From: JAJPJX01 sp964568355
GTDB taxonomy: Bacteria > Acidobacteriota > Terriglobia > Bryobacterales > Bryobacteraceae
Direction of reading: 5' to 3'
Length of the DNA stretch: 38,064 nucleotides
Assembly: GCA_964568355.1 (NCBI GenBank)
Contig: CAZMRK010000479.1
Location: 1 to 38,064, forward strand
Of the stretch, positions 16,911 through 26,609 are shown in pieces. The notes below the pieces were generated by a model that saw only the letters and a program-made list of their open reading frames with translations, ran no database searches and had not been told where the DNA came from. The position numbers and the translations under genes were made by a program. Positions within the stretch are counted from its first letter, which is position 1, and the number at the start of each line of letters is the position of its first letter.

Positions 16911-17273
16911 GGTGTCGCCCTCATACCCTTCGCCGAACAGGACACGGCCTTTGGGATCCAGTTCGATACGGACAGCGACCGGCTGAAGGCCGAGTCGGCT
17001 GCCGTGATCCGGTCCGTCGCTCGCGGCCTGGAGACCAATCCCAACCTGAAGTTGCGCATTGAAGGTCACACCGACTCTACGGGCAACGCCGCTCACAACC
17101 TGGACCTGTCGAAGCGGCGCGCCGACGCGGTGAAAGCCGTGCTCGTCTCCCAATTCGGGGTGGACGCAGCGCGCCTGACGTGCGAAGGCATCGGTCCGGC
17201 AAAGCCGATTGATTCGAATGACACGCCTCAAGGGCGCGCGCAGAACCGCCGTGTGGAATTTGTGAAACAGTAG
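16911..17273 (+). pseudogene. OmpA C-terminal peptidoglycan-binding domain, 5'-truncated
   Basis: About 120 residues form a nearly complete OmpA-like domain: FGIQFDTDSDRLKAESAAVI, then LRIEGHTDSTGNAAHNLDLS with the peptidoglycan-contact Asp, then RRADAV and GRAQNRRVEF. These domains anchor outer membrane or lipoproteins to the wall, but this copy has no signal sequence or N-terminal module. The frame is open back to 16194, but that stretch is antisense to the electron-transfer genes, so a longer protein is unlikely to be real. The 5' end is lost at the same point where the 4Fe-4S gene on the other strand is cut. Confidence 0.72.
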
Positions 17274-17494
17274 GTTTTGAGGTCGATGCGGCTGGCTCAA
17301 CGCCCAATACTCTTCGGGAAACTCATTCTCGATAGACGTCTACGATTTGGCGGCTCCGTGCGCTCCGGTTCCATTGTCCGAAGAGTCGATTGCCAACGAC
17401 AGACGGCCGGTCTCGATTCCGATTTCACCCGCCGGAGGTAGAAGACGAAGAAATCGGTATTTTGGCAAGATGACCGACAATGTGGAGCACTTGT

Positions 17495-19561
17495 ATGAAA
17501 TATTCGGTTTCGATCATATTTCTCCTCCTCGCCGGCGCAGCGCCGCTGCACGCAGAACCGCCTCGGCTCGGCGCGCAAGTGTGGATTGAGCCCGGGCAGA
17601 CATCCCAAGAAATCGATGGCTGGTTTGCGCAACTCGAAGCTGCGCACATGCCCGTGGCCCGGATTTTCGTGATGTGGCCCTACTTGCAGCCCGCCGCGGA
17701 AAAATGGGACTTCTCTCTTTACGACGCCACTTTTCGCGCGGCTGAAGCGCACCACGTCCGGATCGTTGCGACCCTGACCGCGAACGGCCTTCCCTTGTTT
17801 CTTGGGGGCGACGGCTCGCAGGGCGGTGGTGTGGTGCGCTCCCCGGCACTGAAGGCAGCGTCGGATGACTACATTCGTCGCGTGGTACGGCGTTACCGCT
17901 CCAGCGCGGCACTAGATTCCTGGCTTCTAATGAACGAACCCGGCGAACCCCCGGCAGCGGCGCCACTCGCCGTCGAGGCCTTTCGGCCGTGGCTGGCGAA
18001 CCGGTATCCCTCTATAGCGGCGCTGAACCTTGCATGGGGGACGGACTACCGGAGTTTTCAAGACGTCGAGGCAGGACGCCGGAAATTTTGGAACCGCACC
18101 AGCACGATCGATTGGATGATGTTCTGGCGAACGTTTCAGACCACGCAACTACGCGAGATGGCGGACTTCGTTCGTACCGAAGATCGGCAGCACGGCATTC
18201 ATCTGAATCCTGCCGGTCTGGTTTCGAATCTGGCGGGAGTGTCTGACAACTTGCCGGAGTGGCGTGGATTCCTCGATACCTTGGGGTGCTCCATCCACCC
18301 CGCCTGGCATTTTGGCCTGCTCAAGGAAGAGCGGTTCGCGCTCGGTGTTTCTTACATCAATGATCTTGTCGCGGGCAGCATCGAGCCGAAACCTTACTGG
18401 GTGACCGAACTGCAAGGCGGCAACAATATTTCGAGCAGCACGCGTCCCATGAATCCCACACCCGCTGATATTGCGCAGTGGACCTGGACGAGCATCGGCT
18501 CCGGCGCTCGGCGAGTCATCTTCTGGCTGTTGAACGCACGCCGCGAGGGAGTTGAAGCCGCCGAATGGTCGCTACTGACCTTTCAGCAAAGACCCAGCAA
18601 CCGTTTGGAAACTGCTTCCCGCATTGCCGGAGCGATCGAGCGGAGCTCGAATTTCTTTGACCATGCCGCGGCGGAGAGACCTCCAATCACCTTAATTCTG
18701 AGCCTGGAGACCATGACTTACGAGGCAGCCTTTGCCGCGGCGGACTTCCCAGGGCGCGACGTCAGCGCCCAACTCTTGGAAACTCTAGGCCTCTATGAGG
18801 CTCTAACGCGCCTGGGGCCGCCACCGGCCATCAAACACTTCGACGACTATCCCTGGGAAGCATCCAGCGAGCGGCCGCGAACCGCGGTGCTGCCGGATAT
18901 TCGTACACTGACCGAAGCACAAATCACCCGGTTGAAGGCGTTCGTCGCCAACCGCAACACGCTTTTGGTTACCGGCCTGACCGGTCTCTTCGACCCTCAC
19001 GGGAAAGCGTGGCCGTTAGCGGCGTTCCCACTGTCGGCGGTCACGGGAGGCAAGCTGAAAGAAGTTTCGTTCATTGGAAATATCTTTTCGTTGGCTTTGA
19101 CGAGCCCTTCAGCCGAGTTGCCGTCACACCTATGGACGGGCACTGTGGATTCCACTGCCGGCCGAATTATCGCGTCCCGAGACGGTGAAGTGACGGCTAC
19201 GGACTGGCAACGTCCCGGTAACGGAAGGGTGATCTGGATTCCCTCGCCAATCGGGCTCGGTGCATGGCTCCAAAATTCGGCTCCATTGGCGAAATATCTG
19301 AGAACCACTCTTTCCGGAGTGTATGACGGAATGCCGTTTCGCTTCCGGGAATCCGAGCATAGCTGTGTACTGCGAGTGCTGCGGACCGGCGACTCCTATC
19401 TCACCGTAGTGACGAACGGTGCCGCTATGCCCACTAACTGCAGCCTCGAAGGCAAAGGAAGGAAGCCCGAACTGTTGTGGGGGGAGGCCCCAGAAACAGG
19501 GCATGGGGAAACGATGTTCAGGCTGGGGCCCAAGGCAACCACAGTCCTGCTCTGGAAATAG
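17495..19561 (+). CDS. Secreted GH42-like glycoside hydrolase (beta-galactosidase family fold)
   Basis: A 688-residue exported protein. A signal sequence (SVSIIFLLLAGAAPLHAE) precedes a TIM barrel of GH42 type: ARIFVMWPYLQPAAEKWDFS near the start, the acid/base candidate Glu148 in LLMNEPGE, and the nucleophile candidate Glu305 in YWVTELQGG. A trimerisation-like domain (about 400-560) and a C-terminal beta domain follow. GH42 enzymes cut terminal beta-galactosides, but related barrels have other specificities. The ATG at 17495 is chosen because GGAG lies 7 nt upstream; an in-frame start 15 bp earlier lacks one. It converges on the ROK regulator gene, and no sugar-specific partner is adjacent. 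Confidence 0.75.
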   Translation: MKYSVSIIFLLLAGAAPLHAEPPRLGAQVWIEPGQTSQEIDGWFAQLEAAHMPVARIFVMWPYLQPAAEKWDFSLYDATFRAAEAHHVRIVATLTANGLPLFLGGDGSQGGGVVRSPALKAASDDYIRRVVRRYRSSAALDSWLLMNEPGEPPAAAPLAVEAFRPWLANRYPSIAALNLAWGTDYRSFQDVEAGRRKFWNRTSTIDWMMFWRTFQTTQLREMADFVRTEDRQHGIHLNPAGLVSNLAGVSDNLPEWRGFLDTLGCSIHPAWHFGLLKEERFALGVSYINDLVAGSIEPKPYWVTELQGGNNISSSTRPMNPTPADIAQWTWTSIGSGARRVIFWLLNARREGVEAAEWSLLTFQQRPSNRLETASRIAGAIERSSNFFDHAAAERPPITLILSLETMTYEAAFAAADFPGRDVSAQLLETLGLYEALTRLGPPPAIKHFDDYPWEASSERPRTAVLPDIRTLTEAQITRLKAFVANRNTLLVTGLTGLFDPHGKAWPLAAFPLSAVTGGKLKEVSFIGNIFSLALTSPSAELPSHLWTGTVDSTAGRIIASRDGEVTATDWQRPGNGRVIWIPSPIGLGAWLQNSAPLAKYLRTTLSGVYDGMPFRFRESEHSCVLRVLRTGDSYLTVVTNGAAMPTNCSLEGKGRKPELLWGEAPETGHGETMFRLGPKATTVLLWK

Positions 19562-19600
19562 ATCGGAGGCACTGGAAAGGCCGCGTCGCCTGGGCTGCCT

Positions 19601-20887
19601 TTAGCCAATTGCTCCGGGCACAACGGAAGTGGACTTCGGGCGCCGCACCTTGGATGCGCCAGCCAAGACGGGATGGCATATTTTCTTCAGCAGGGTCGGG
19701 TCGTCGAGAGCCTTCCGGAAGGCCAGGGATGCCGCTGCCCTGAGCCGGATGTCGAGGCCGAGTGAGCTCACCGTGATTCTGACATCTTTTGACCACTCAG
19801 CCGGACACTGACGGGCGATCTCCTTCTTAATGAGCGGCAGCAGGACATCCTCAGCAGCCACGAGGTCGCCCCCCAGGATGATAATTTCGGGATTGAGCAA
19901 ATTGACAACATGGGAGAGGGCCAGTCCCCAGGCAGCCGCGGCGCGCTTCATGGTCGAGAGCGCCGGCCCGTCGCCCTGACGGGCCTTCTCCAGCACGTCT
20001 GCAAATCGAATCCGGCCTCCGCCGCCATTGCCGCCCTGGGCCTGTTCAACGTACTGACGAACGATGCTATCGCTCAAGGCAACGGTTTCCAGGCAGCCTC
20101 TTTTTCCGCACTTGCAACGCACGGTGGAACTGACGTCGATGGTCAGGTGCCCCAGTTCGCCACTCACGTCGATCACTTTGTCTTCCAAAAAGATGCCCAC
20201 ACCGATGCCTCTTTCGGCGGAGACATAAACACCGTTGCGATATCCTTTCGCAGCACCCAGCCACTGCTCCGCCTGCACACAACTTTGTCGGTCCGATTCG
20301 ATGAAGATGGGCAGATCGGAGAACTTCCTGGCCTCGGCGGCTTGCTTCAAGCTACTGACAAATGGGAACTGGTGCCATCCCAGGTTTACTGCACTCAGTT
20401 GCCCCTGCTTGTTCATGAACCCCGGATAGCTGATTCCCGCCGCGATGACTCGGCTGGCTTGCTCTGGATCCAGGGTCTGAATCAGATGCTCAATTCCGTC
20501 AAATACTTTCTGAATGTCCAACGATTGTCCGGGCGCCAGATCCTCTTCGTAACGACATCGCACGTCACCGCCGAAGCTGGTCAAGGCAAAACTGATCCGG
20601 TGACCTTCCAGGTCCAAGCCAATGAAATAGGCCGCATCAGGATGCAACATAAAAACCTCGGGGCGACGCCCGATGTCGGATCCAAGTTCGCCAACCTTTA
20701 AGATGGTTCCGTTGGAAAGCAACAACTGCAGCGTCTGGCTGATACTGGCTACGTTCAACCTAGTGGCCCGCCTGATGTCAGCCCGTGTCGCCGTTCGCTT
20801 TTGCAGCAGCGTTTGCAGCACCCGCTGCAACCACAGGTTGGAAACCTTCTGCATTCGCCGCTGCCGTCCCGCCAGCCGTGACTTCAC
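19601..20887 (-). CDS. ROK-family transcriptional regulator (NagC/XylR-like)
   Basis: A 428-residue regulator. Residues about 15-65 form a winged helix-turn-helix (TRADIRRATRLNVASISQTL). From about 85 a sugar-kinase-like ROK domain follows, with GLDLEGHRISFAL, GELGH at 243-247 and the zinc motif CKCGKRGCLE at 258-267. ROK repressors bind sugars or sugar phosphates and release DNA. The start is a GTG at 20887; an ATG at 20854 is an alternative. It faces away from the receptor at 21227 across a 339-bp AT-rich region, so it is the likely local regulator of the 21227-31592 locus. Its effector is not known. Confidence 0.87.
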   Translation of the reverse strand: MKSRLAGRQRRMQKVSNLWLQRVLQTLLQKRTATRADIRRATRLNVASISQTLQLLLSNGTILKVGELGSDIGRRPEVFMLHPDAAYFIGLDLEGHRISFALTSFGGDVRCRYEEDLAPGQSLDIQKVFDGIEHLIQTLDPEQASRVIAAGISYPGFMNKQGQLSAVNLGWHQFPFVSSLKQAAEARKFSDLPIFIESDRQSCVQAEQWLGAAKGYRNGVYVSAERGIGVGIFLEDKVIDVSGELGHLTIDVSSTVRCKCGKRGCLETVALSDSIVRQYVEQAQGGNGGGGRIRFADVLEKARQGDGPALSTMKRAAAAWGLALSHVVNLLNPEIIILGGDLVAAEDVLLPLIKKEIARQCPAEWSKDVRITVSSLGLDIRLRAAASLAFRKALDDPTLLKKICHPVLAGASKVRRPKSTSVVPGAIG

Positions 20888-21226
20888 TGTTCACCTACCC
20901 TCTACGCACCAAGCTGGCCGCGCGGTGCATCCCACACAAAAGCTCGAACCGAGCACACACACGGCAACACTTTTAAAACTCATAGTATACCCCCACAATT
21001 AGCTGCAACGAGTAAATTGATTTGCATAATATAAAAATACTATGACTCGCTTGGTCAGCACCTCTGTAAGCCTCAAATTAGGCCTGATATCAAGTCCATA
21101 CAGGACATCCGGCCCCATGGCTTTGGGTGTTGAGAGAGTACTTCTTTCGTAACATAAAAAATCTCTTGACAGTAGACTGGATGAGGCATATGATCCATCT
21201 TGACATATGGGATAAAGGAGTCGTTT
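20888..21226. promoter_or_regulatory. Divergent regulatory region between the ROK regulator and the third receptor
   Basis: This gap is much more AT-rich than its surroundings. It contains a separated inverted repeat, TCATAGTAT at 20980-20988 and ATACTATGA at 21037-21045, 48 bp apart. The left arm overlaps a weak TATACT box for the ROK gene. On the plus strand is a strong promoter at 21166-21194. The repeat is a candidate ROK operator; its wide spacing would fit looping or two half sites. No small gene is seen in the gap. Confidence 0.55.
21166..21194 (+). promoter_or_regulatory. Sigma70-type promoter of the third receptor gene
   Basis: TTGACA (21166-21171) and TATGAT (21189-21194) are separated by exactly 17 bp. 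The predicted transcript start is near 21201, leaving a leader of about 26 nt with AAAGGAG just ahead of the ATG at 21227. It is the best promoter match in the window. Confidence 0.7.
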
Positions 21227-24200
21227 ATGAGGAAATCTCGTAACTTGCTTCTGGTGCTTGTAGGCCTATTCCTGCTCGCTGATACGTTGGTCGCACAGGT
21301 CAAATCCAGTGCGATTACAGGAACAATCACGGATTCGTCAGGCGCTCGGGTTTTGAAGGCGTCCGTGACCGTTACCGATGAAGCGACCAATGTCAGTACG
21401 GAAACCCAAACGAATGACGCCGGCGAGTATACGGTGCCATACCTGCCAGCCGGGCGCTACACGCTGGTCGTGAAGGCCGACGGCTTCCAAACCTACCGGA
21501 AAACCGGCATCACAATGAACAGCGCTATGACTGTGCGTGCGGACGTCGAACTGCTCACAGGGAATGTGATCAGCAGCGTCGATGTGAGGGCCGACGCACT
21601 GGCGCTTCAGACGGAAACTTCGACAGTACAGAGTACGATCAATCAGCAACTGATCCGAGATCTGCCTAACATCAACAACAATCCCCTGTACTACGCGACC
21701 CTGCAAGCCGGTGTGGTGGCAACCCCAATGATGTACAACAGCAAACACCTGGGTGTGGGGTACGCAGACCGGCAGGCGATGTCTGCCACTCGTGTCAACG
21801 GCGGAGCGCTGGGGACCAACGACGTCCAGTTGGATGGTGTATCGGTGCAGGGCGCAGCATGGCACGAAACAGCCGTTGTCCCTGACCGGGACGCGCTACA
21901 GGAAGTAAGGGTTGCTACCAACAGTTTCTCCGCCGACGTAGGCAACGCTCAAGGGCTGATCTCGATGATCACCAAGAGCGGCACCAATCAATTCCACGGT
22001 GGCCTCAAATACCGCGCCCGGAATGAGGGCTTGAATGCCAATGGACTGTACAACAATAGTTACGGCATCGCGCGCGCCAAGTACCGGGTGAATGAGTACG
22101 GAGGCTACGTCGGCGGCCCGGTGATGCTCCCGAAGGTCTATAACGGCAAGGATAAACTATTCTTCTTCGCATCCTATACACGATTGACCCACCTGGATCC
22201 GGACAGCTTTCTGGGAACCGTTCCGACTGAGAAAGAGCGCATGGGGGATTTCAGCGAGACGATGGTCAGGGACGCGAACGGAAACCCTGCGCACGTCCGC
22301 ATCTACGATCCCTATAGCTCGAAACTCATTCCGGGCAGCACCACGCTCGTCGAGCGCAGCCCCTACCCAGGCAACATCATCACCAACGCGGATCCTTACG
22401 GCCTGAAAATCGCACAATCGTACCCGAAGCCTAACCATCCGCCCACTGATGCATACGGCCACGGCAACTTCGCCTATAATGGCACGATTCCGGTCGTTCG
22501 CAACACTCTTGCGACCAGAGCCGATTTCCGGCCCAACGATAAAAATTCCCTCTATTTCTCGTTCGGCGAATCATTTGGCTCGTCCACGCCGCCAAACCGG
22601 TGGGGTGATGACAACTCGTTCGTCAATATGGCGATGCCGGGTGTCACGAACGACAAGAATCCGTATGCAGCCTTGGGTGATACCATCACCGTAAATCCCA
22701 CCACAGTGGTCGACGTCCGTTACGGCGTGACCCACATTCACACCGCCTCTACCGTGCCAGCCGGAACCGGATTCGACTATGCCGACTATGGCATGCCCAG
22801 CAATGTGCAGGCTCTGGTTGCCATGGCGGGAACGGCGCCGTCCATCGGAGGTTTCAATGCGTGGACCGAGTTGAACAACGACGCCTGGGCCCGCAAAGCG
22901 GAAAACCAGCTCAACCACGTGCTTACCGGCAGCGTCACGAAGGTGCATGGTAAGTGGACCCTCAAAGCTGGCGGCGAGTATCGTGTCTACCTGGGAAACT
23001 GGCAGGACCTTCAATATGCCACACCGGCTATCGGCGTGTGGCAGCAGGGCACCATGTCCACCGGCCGCTATGGGGATATCTATGGCAATAACTCCAGCCT
23101 GATCACCGATCCCGTGGACGCTGGCGCTGCTGGCGCCATCATCATGACTGGCGCCACTGGCTGGTACCTCGGCAGCGGCACGACAACCAAGCCTGCCTTG
23201 GCCGCCAAGTATGGTGCCGTGTATACGCAAAATGACTGGAGGGTCACCAACAAACTGACCTTGAATCTGGGGCTGCGCTACGAAGTACAGCCCGGACCGA
23301 CGGAGCGGTACAACCGTATGTCGGCCTACAGCCTTACCGAACAGAACCCCTACGTAACCGAGCTGAGTGGCGTAGGGAATGCAAGTCCGTTGGGAGCGTA
23401 CGGCGCGATCGTTTTCCCGGGTCAAAGCGGGTTGCCCCGCAACCTCTGGACAACGAGTTGGGACAATATATCGCCTCGTATCGGTGCCGCTTACCGGTTG
23501 AGTGACTCGACTGTCTTGCGCGGCGGCTATGGCCGGATTTACGCACCGAGCAACACCGGGTTCAATGCCAATGGCAGTTTCTACGGCACTGGCCCCTACT
23601 CGTCGGGCGCCAACTGGATTCCCTACGGTCTGAGCCCCAGCACGGGGGTACCGATCGGCCGTTTTAGTGATCCGCAGAACACGCAGATCATCGAGGCTAC
23701 CGGGAGCGTCCAGGCCCCGTCCATCTATTGCTGCAGCGGCGGCTGGGTCCTTCAGAACGGCTACAAGAACGGCCGCATGGATCAATGGAATTTCTTCGTG
23801 GAACGTAAACTCCCTCACGACTGGATGGTTTCTGCCGGCTACGTCGGATCGCATGGTTCTAACCTGAACTGGTATGGATATCCGGTTTCCGGCTCCTGGA
23901 GCATTCCGGATTCCACGTTGGCTGCCTGGCGCAGCGGCTGGCTCGCCTCCAACGGTCTGAACAATCCGGCTTCGGTCATGATTGCCAACCCCGCGCCGGC
24001 ACTGATCGGCTACGCCGGCGGTGCGACGATCAATACCATGAGGTCGCAGCTTCCCTATCTTGCGCTTTACGGTGCAACCTACACCGCCAGCGTCGGCAGT
24101 TCGAACTACAACGCACTGCAAGTCAAGGCAGAGCGTTCGCTGGCGAACGGCCTTCAGTTGATGCTCAATTACACCTGGTCCAAGAGCACTGGAGTCACAG

Positions 24201-24997
24201 GTGGGAGCGCGGGCTCTACGTTCGCCGAAACGCAGCTTGGCAATTCAGTGAACGCGGTGGGCGGCGTGGACTATCGCAATCTTGAAAACAACAGTGGCCT
24301 GCAGGGCTACGACATCCCACACCGGTTCGTCGCAGTGGCATCGTACCTGCTGCCTACAGGCAAGGGCAAGGCTCTTGATTCCGGTAATTCCGTTTTGCGC
24401 GCAATTATCGGAGACTGGCAAATCTCTTCCGTCTTGACATTGCAGAGCGGTATGCCCTTCGGACCTTCCTGCAGCACGATGAACGGGCGCTGTAACCGTG
24501 TGTCAGGGGAGCCCGTTGAGGTTCCTAAAGAACTCCAGCGCTGGTACGACGGCAAAACGACGGTCACTCTCCCGAACGGGCGTACGATCACCCCGGATGC
24601 TCACACGTTTCTGAAGTGGAACCCGGACCTCTTTACCTCGCCAATCGTACAGTTACCGAACGGTACATATCAGGCAGATATATACCAATGGGGCACCTCT
24701 TCCATGTACGAAGGATGGCTGCGGACTCCAGGCCTGCGCAATATGAATCTGGCACTGAACCGCATCATCAGGGTCAAAGAGGGAGTTCAGATGGAGTTGC
24801 TTGGCGAAGCCACCAATCTTCTCAATGCAACGCAGTTCGCATCCAGGGTCGTCAACACAAGCGTGTATCCCGCCCTGACAGCCAATCCGTCGACGAACAC
24901 CAAAGTTGGCCAGAACGGCGCGAGCAACTTCGGTAGCATGACCATGACATTCATGGAGCCAAGACAGATTACACTCTCTCTCCGTCTGCGGTTCTAA
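21227..24997 (+). CDS. Oar-like TonB-dependent receptor with carboxypeptidase-regulatory-like domain (third of three)
   Basis: A 1256-residue outer membrane receptor, the largest of the three. Signal sequence (LLLVLVGLFLLADTLVAQ), CarboxypepD-reg domain (about 25-110, AITGTITDSSGARVLKASVT), plug (NSFSADVGNAQGLISMITKS) and a barrel ending in Phe (LSLRLRF). The ATG at 21227 is fixed by AAAGGAG; an upstream in-frame start at 21200 would fall at the predicted transcript start. It is first in a run of plus-strand sugar genes and has its own promoter and terminator. By position it is the likely outer membrane entry route for the glycan that the downstream enzymes treat. Confidence 0.92.
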   Translation: MRKSRNLLLVLVGLFLLADTLVAQVKSSAITGTITDSSGARVLKASVTVTDEATNVSTETQTNDAGEYTVPYLPAGRYTLVVKADGFQTYRKTGITMNSAMTVRADVELLTGNVISSVDVRADALALQTETSTVQSTINQQLIRDLPNINNNPLYYATLQAGVVATPMMYNSKHLGVGYADRQAMSATRVNGGALGTNDVQLDGVSVQGAAWHETAVVPDRDALQEVRVATNSFSADVGNAQGLISMITKSGTNQFHGGLKYRARNEGLNANGLYNNSYGIARAKYRVNEYGGYVGGPVMLPKVYNGKDKLFFFASYTRLTHLDPDSFLGTVPTEKERMGDFSETMVRDANGNPAHVRIYDPYSSKLIPGSTTLVERSPYPGNIITNADPYGLKIAQSYPKPNHPPTDAYGHGNFAYNGTIPVVRNTLATRADFRPNDKNSLYFSFGESFGSSTPPNRWGDDNSFVNMAMPGVTNDKNPYAALGDTITVNPTTVVDVRYGVTHIHTASTVPAGTGFDYADYGMPSNVQALVAMAGTAPSIGGFNAWTELNNDAWARKAENQLNHVLTGSVTKVHGKWTLKAGGEYRVYLGNWQDLQYATPAIGVWQQGTMSTGRYGDIYGNNSSLITDPVDAGAAGAIIMTGATGWYLGSGTTTKPALAAKYGAVYTQNDWRVTNKLTLNLGLRYEVQPGPTERYNRMSAYSLTEQNPYVTELSGVGNASPLGAYGAIVFPGQSGLPRNLWTTSWDNISPRIGAAYRLSDSTVLRGGYGRIYAPSNTGFNANGSFYGTGPYSSGANWIPYGLSPSTGVPIGRFSDPQNTQIIEATGSVQAPSIYCCSGGWVLQNGYKNGRMDQWNFFVERKLPHDWMVSAGYVGSHGSNLNWYGYPVSGSWSIPDSTLAAWRSGWLASNGLNNPASVMIANPAPALIGYAGGATINTMRSQLPYLALYGATYTASVGSSNYNALQVKAERSLANGLQLMLNYTWSKSTGVTGGSAGSTFAETQLGNSVNAVGGVDYRNLENNSGLQGYDIPHRFVAVASYLLPTGKGKALDSGNSVLRAIIGDWQISSVLTLQSGMPFGPSCSTMNGRCNRVSGEPVEVPKELQRWYDGKTTVTLPNGRTITPDAHTFLKWNPDLFTSPIVQLPNGTYQADIYQWGTSSMYEGWLRTPGLRNMNLALNRIIRVKEGVQMELLGEATNLLNATQFASRVVNTSVYPALTANPSTNTKVGQNGASNFGSMTMTFMEPRQITLSLRLRF

Positions 24998-25018
24998 CAC
25001 GCAGGCGGAGACGCTTTC

Positions 25019-25054
25019 CTCCCCACCGCTGAGGCGGTGGGGGGCTTGTTTTTT
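25019..25054 (+). terminator. Intrinsic terminator after the third receptor gene
   Basis: CCCCACCGC (25021-25029) pairs perfectly with GCGGTGGGG (25034-25042) around a 4-nt loop, and a T-rich tail (TTGTTTTTT) follows at 25046-25054. It lies 22 bp before the next gene start, so downstream genes need read-through or their own promoter. Confidence 0.9.
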
Positions 25055-25076
25055 CTAACATTTCTATGCGAGCGCT

Positions 25077-26591
25077 ATGGACAGGCGACAGTTCATTCAA
25101 TGGGGGCTGACCCCGGCTTTGGGTGGTGTAGTGTCGGAGCGGGCCGCGTCTGCCCAGACGGTGATCGCTGGGGACAGTGGGGCACCGCTCGTGATGCGCG
25201 CCTATACGCACGCGGATCATCGGCGCCGTCTGGAGAATATCGGCTTCTGCGAGCAATCCATTCGAAGCTGCCTGAGAAAGCACTTGGTTACGGACTACCT
25301 GCCCGGCCAAGTCTGCTATAACCTGGGCGAATATCCCACCCGGGAGAGATGGAGCCCGGATGATCGTGACGAGATGGAACTCGACCGCTTGCGCGACCAC
25401 GGAATCCGTCTCATCCAAACCATGGAGGAGTGGAACGACCTGCTCCGCCTGTTTGGCGGCGATAAGCTGAGTGCAATCAACCCGGCCGGCCTTAGGCGCT
25501 TTGCGGACATGGTCCACAAGCGTGGGATGAAACTCCTGCTATATGCCTCTACCGGCTATTTTCAAAGGACGGATCCCGATTTTCGCGAAGAGTGGGCGCG
25601 TCCCGGCGGCACCTTGAAACTTGCCCACTGGAACATGGCCCGATGTTCGCCCGCCAGCCCCGGATGGCGCGCTTACCTGCTCCCCCGCATCGTTCGGATT
25701 CTGGAGGAGTATGGAGCCGACGGCCTGTACAACGACTTCGGCTACCTGCCTCTTTACCGCAATCCAAAAGATCGGACGCAGGACGAAGTTCTAGCGATGG
25801 AAGAGACGCCCGAGCACGATGCCGCGCTTGAGGATCTGCTAACGATTATCTACTCTGAGGTGAAGCGGCGCGGGGGAATATACAAAGTCCATCAGGACGG
25901 CGCACTTTGCCCGAAAACCTACAGTAAAGTCTATGACTATCTCTGGGTGGGCGAGGGCGAGTCGAGCGCGGACAAGGTTCGGGAAAATGTAAAGAATCAC
26001 CCGCCTTACGTCGTTCCCTGTCTCGACATGGGTGCTACCAAAATCGACAGCGAGGACGACAAATATCTGCACGCAATTCCATATATGCAGTTTCCCTTAT
26101 TGCTTGCAGGACGGTCGTTCACGGCTGAGAGGGTGGACGTGCCCGGCGTGAAATACTATTCCGGTCCTTGGGAAGCGCGCTGGCGTGAGATGTTGAAATT
26201 CCATCGCGAGCATCCAAATGGCCCCTATAGCTATGGACCATGGGATTCGTTTCCCGGCAACCCAGAGACACGGCCGGCTCACGCCCGCTGGTTGAAGCGC
26301 TATCTTAATCTTGTCGAGGATGGTACGCGTGCATATCTGGAAATCCGCGAGAGCACTCTGTTCTCTCAGCCCTTGCCAGATGGTATAGTGGCATCCGCCT
26401 TCGCGAACCGGGAAGTGTGGATGGTTCTCGCAAACTACAGCCGGACAGTGGCCACAATCCAGACGGCTGAGCCGTATACCGACCCGTTCGGTGCCGATGC
26501 CGCGCTCGTGAAGACCGGTTGGAAGCTTGCTCCGCGTTCGCTACTGATTCTCCGCCGGCCGTCCAAAAGCACCCTGAACACCGGAGAGTAG
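25077..26591 (+). CDS. Exported TIM-barrel protein, probable glycoside hydrolase of unassigned family
   Basis: A 504-residue protein with a twin-arginine-type leader (MDRRQFIQWGL, then an AQT cut region). The body alternates strands and helices like a TIM barrel: GIRLIQTMEEWNDLLRLFGG, KLLLYASTGYFQR, GADGLYNDFGYLPLY, YDYLWVGEGESS. A C-terminal beta domain ends near LLILRRP. The Asp in LYNDFGY and the Glu in VGEGES sit where barrel hydrolases keep catalytic acids, but I do not recognise the family and no activity is assigned. It follows a strong terminator by 22 bp, lacks a clear ribosome site, and is followed 18 bp later by an epimerase gene. Confidence 0.6.
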   Translation: MDRRQFIQWGLTPALGGVVSERAASAQTVIAGDSGAPLVMRAYTHADHRRRLENIGFCEQSIRSCLRKHLVTDYLPGQVCYNLGEYPTRERWSPDDRDEMELDRLRDHGIRLIQTMEEWNDLLRLFGGDKLSAINPAGLRRFADMVHKRGMKLLLYASTGYFQRTDPDFREEWARPGGTLKLAHWNMARCSPASPGWRAYLLPRIVRILEEYGADGLYNDFGYLPLYRNPKDRTQDEVLAMEETPEHDAALEDLLTIIYSEVKRRGGIYKVHQDGALCPKTYSKVYDYLWVGEGESSADKVRENVKNHPPYVVPCLDMGATKIDSEDDKYLHAIPYMQFPLLLAGRSFTAERVDVPGVKYYSGPWEARWREMLKFHREHPNGPYSYGPWDSFPGNPETRPAHARWLKRYLNLVEDGTRAYLEIRESTLFSQPLPDGIVASAFANREVWMVLANYSRTVATIQTAEPYTDPFGADAALVKTGWKLAPRSLLILRRPSKSTLNTGE

Positions 26592-26609
26592 GAAAGGAAG
26601 GTACCGTTC

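Noticed and set aside
22571..24121. A 516-codon minus-strand frame opposite the third receptor gene
   Set aside because: Same reason: it shadows a certain receptor gene, has no ribosome site and no recognisable motif.
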